Shown piece after piece: positions 62,670 through 64,000 of a stretch of 64,000 nucleotides of DNA. The notes beneath the pieces were generated by a model. The model searched no databases. It had not been told where the DNA came from and saw only the letters and a list, made by a program, of their open reading frames with translations. The stretch is from a cyanobacterium endosymbiont of Rhopalodia gibberula (GTDB taxonomy: Bacteria > Cyanobacteriota > Cyanobacteriia > Cyanobacteriales > Microcystaceae), in assembly GCF_003574135.1 (NCBI RefSeq), contig NZ_AP018341.1, positions 1,240,001 to 1,304,000 on the forward strand. The letters are read 5' to 3'. How positions within the stretch are numbered: position 1 is the stretch's first letter; every line of letters begins with the position of its first letter. A program made the translations under genes and the position numbers.

Positions 62670-64000
62670 ATGACCGATAGTTTTGAAAGAATGTCCACAG
62701 TAACTGGTCTTCAACAAACACCAGTTCCCAGAAAATTCCCTAAATCTGGCAAGTATCTTTATAAGTCAAGAAATACCTCTCCAGCCAAGATTTCTGCTAA
62801 AAGTCTCCATTCAAAAAGACTTATCCCTTTTTATCGTGGATTGTTATGGGGGATCATATTTAGTTGTACAGCTGCACTATCCGCTACTGTTGGGGCGACC
62901 ATTACCCTCTTCAGTCCTTTATCAGAAAAGTTAATTCCTTTTATCGAACAGATACAATTCCCTTGGGAACAAAAAAACCTTAACCCTGAGACTGACACTT
63001 CATCTGCCGTAACATCTCAACCCCAACAAAGAGAAGAAGGGATGGTCTTACAATATCGATTGTCTCGTCCTGTCAATATTTTAGTCTTGGGAATTGATCG
63101 AGTTCCTGATGCCCCACCGGGAAGTTTAGATGCTTTTGGAGGACGTAGTGACACAATTTTAATATTACGCTTCGATCCCAGCGATTATTCAGTAAAAATA
63201 CTTTCTATTCCCAGGGACAGCAGAGTTAATATCCCAGGGGTAGGATACACCAAGGTTAATGATGCCAACATTTATAGGGGTCCAGCCTTGACTGCTAGGG
63301 TTTTGAGTAAAACGCTGAATAATGTTCCTATTGATCGTTATGTTCGAGTCACCACTGATGTTTTTACAAAATTAGTAAACTTGGTGGGTGGTGTGGAGGT
63401 CTTTGTTTCTCATCCCATGAAATATGAAGACAAGACCCAGAACTTGAAAATTGACCTTGAAGCAGGACAGCAAATTCTCAGTGGGGAACAAGCCGAACAC
63501 TTTGCTCGTTTTCGCAAAGATAGTTATGGAGATATTGGAAGGGTGCAACGGCAACAAATCTTGCTAAAAGCCCTGCTACAACGGCTATATACTCCCACTA
63601 TTTTGCCTCAAATTCCCAAAGCAATTAGTCTTCTTGAACAGAGCATTGACACTAACCTCACTTTGGAAGAAATGTTAACCTTAGCCAATTTTGGGCGGCA
63701 AGTAGAACGGAAAAACGTTCAAATGGTGATGTTACCTGGACGATTTAGTCAGGAAGATGAATTTGATTCTCGTAGTTATTGGGTTCTTTCCTCAGGGGGG
63801 ATTGATCAAATTATGCAAGAATACTTTGATGTTACCTCTGAATGGAGACCTCTGCGCCATCGTTCTTCGAACCGGGTCAGAATTGCCTTACAAAATGCAG
63901 CCGATGATTCCGAGTTAGGAAAAAAGATGGTGGAATATTTGGCAGATCATGACTTTCGTAATGTCTATGTGATCAAAGACTCGCCTCGACTTCTAGGTGA
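62670..64000 (+). CDS. LCP (LytR-CpsA-Psr) family protein, 5' part
   Basis: At least 443 codons, open to the window end, so the gene is cut by the window. ATG at 62670 is preceded by GATGAGG. A basic cytoplasmic leader of about 60 residues is followed by one membrane helix (GIIFSCTAALSATVGATITLF). The LCP domain follows with PVNILVLGIDRVP, FGGRSDTILILRFD, SIPRDSRVNIPG and HFARFRKDSYGDIGRVQRQQ. These residues bind polyprenyl pyrophosphate and transfer glycans to the cell wall. After it comes a LytR_C-like region starting NRVRIALQNAADD near the end. It probably attaches polysaccharide to peptidoglycan in the periplasm. Confidence 0.93.
   Translation, partial: MTDSFERMSTVTGLQQTPVPRKFPKSGKYLYKSRNTSPAKISAKSLHSKRLIPFYRGLLWGIIFSCTAALSATVGATITLFSPLSEKLIPFIEQIQFPWEQKNLNPETDTSSAVTSQPQQREEGMVLQYRLSRPVNILVLGIDRVPDAPPGSLDAFGGRSDTILILRFDPSDYSVKILSIPRDSRVNIPGVGYTKVNDANIYRGPALTARVLSKTLNNVPIDRYVRVTTDVFTKLVNLVGGVEVFVSHPMKYEDKTQNLKIDLEAGQQILSGEQAEHFARFRKDSYGDIGRVQRQQILLKALLQRLYTPTILPQIPKAISLLEQSIDTNLTLEEMLTLANFGRQVERKNVQMVMLPGRFSQEDEFDSRSYWVLSSGGIDQIMQEYFDVTSEWRPLRHRSSNRVRIALQNAADDSELGKKMVEYLADHDFRNVYVIKDSPRLLG

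Noticed and set aside
62506-62721. 71-aa minus-strand frame over the LCP gene start
   Set aside because: Overlaps the well-supported LCP coding start and shows no family features.

Overview
This is a low-GC stretch in which only about half of the bases (rough sum of the calls below) lie in intact genes. The other half is AT-rich DNA with gene relics, hairpins and decayed repeats. The gene set is cyanobacterial: aldehyde-deformylating oxygenase (ado), a bacterial-type ferredoxin common in cyanobacteria, cyanobacteria-type PRC-barrel, DUF6737 and DUF697 proteins, a hopanoid radical-SAM enzyme (HpnJ), and scattered GCGATCGC (HIP1) octamers. Many intact housekeeping genes next to freshly killed genes (single stops, a one-base frameshift) and older shredded ones suggest a Crocosphaera/Cyanothece-type cyanobacterium in ongoing genome reduction, such as a diatom spheroid-body endosymbiont. 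That identification is inference: no rRNA and no nif gene lies in the window.

Layout. 1-10 kb: a small conserved hypothetical, a shredded Ser/Thr kinase, an orphan sugar-binding lipoprotein, a secreted Cys-rich protein and a DUF697 GTPase. 10-20 kb: a stand-alone DALR-domain protein, lpxA-lpxB, a relic LivF-type ABC ATPase and a ferredoxin. 20-27 kb: dapB, a DUF2288 gene killed by one stop, queC with a duplicated start region, two small membrane or TPR proteins, and lipA. 27-36 kb: a two-gene histidine-kinase operon, a GNAT acetyltransferase and an rRNA methyltransferase. 36-42.6 kb: nrdB and nrdA with a probable NrdR operator, a frameshifted dehydrogenase and a YbjN gene with one nonsense codon. 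45-52 kb is the densest part: PRC-barrel protein, Gfo/Idh oxidoreductase, MAPEG protein, a 45-aa membrane protein, CNNM/CBS protein, tRNA-Tyr, tRNA-Thr, DUF6737, an MMADHC-like protein and hpnJ. 54-64 kb: ado, uvrA, aat, rpsN and the 5' part of an LCP-family gene that runs off the window.

What is kept is core upkeep: dNTP synthesis (nrdAB), lysine/peptidoglycan precursor (dapB), lipid A (lpxAB), lipoate (lipA), queuosine (queC), DNA repair (uvrA), translation and protein turnover (rpsN, tRNAs, aat) and membrane lipids (hpnJ, ado). What is decaying is mostly environmental sensing and transport (Ser/Thr kinase, branched-chain amino-acid ABC ATPase), small accessory proteins and insertion sequences.

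The most unusual signal is a set of long, perfect or near-perfect inverted repeats of unrelated sequence with almost no loop (arms about 15-28 bp). One overlaps the nrdB stop codon and another lies inside the uvrA coding sequence. I found no clear new defence or biosynthetic system.
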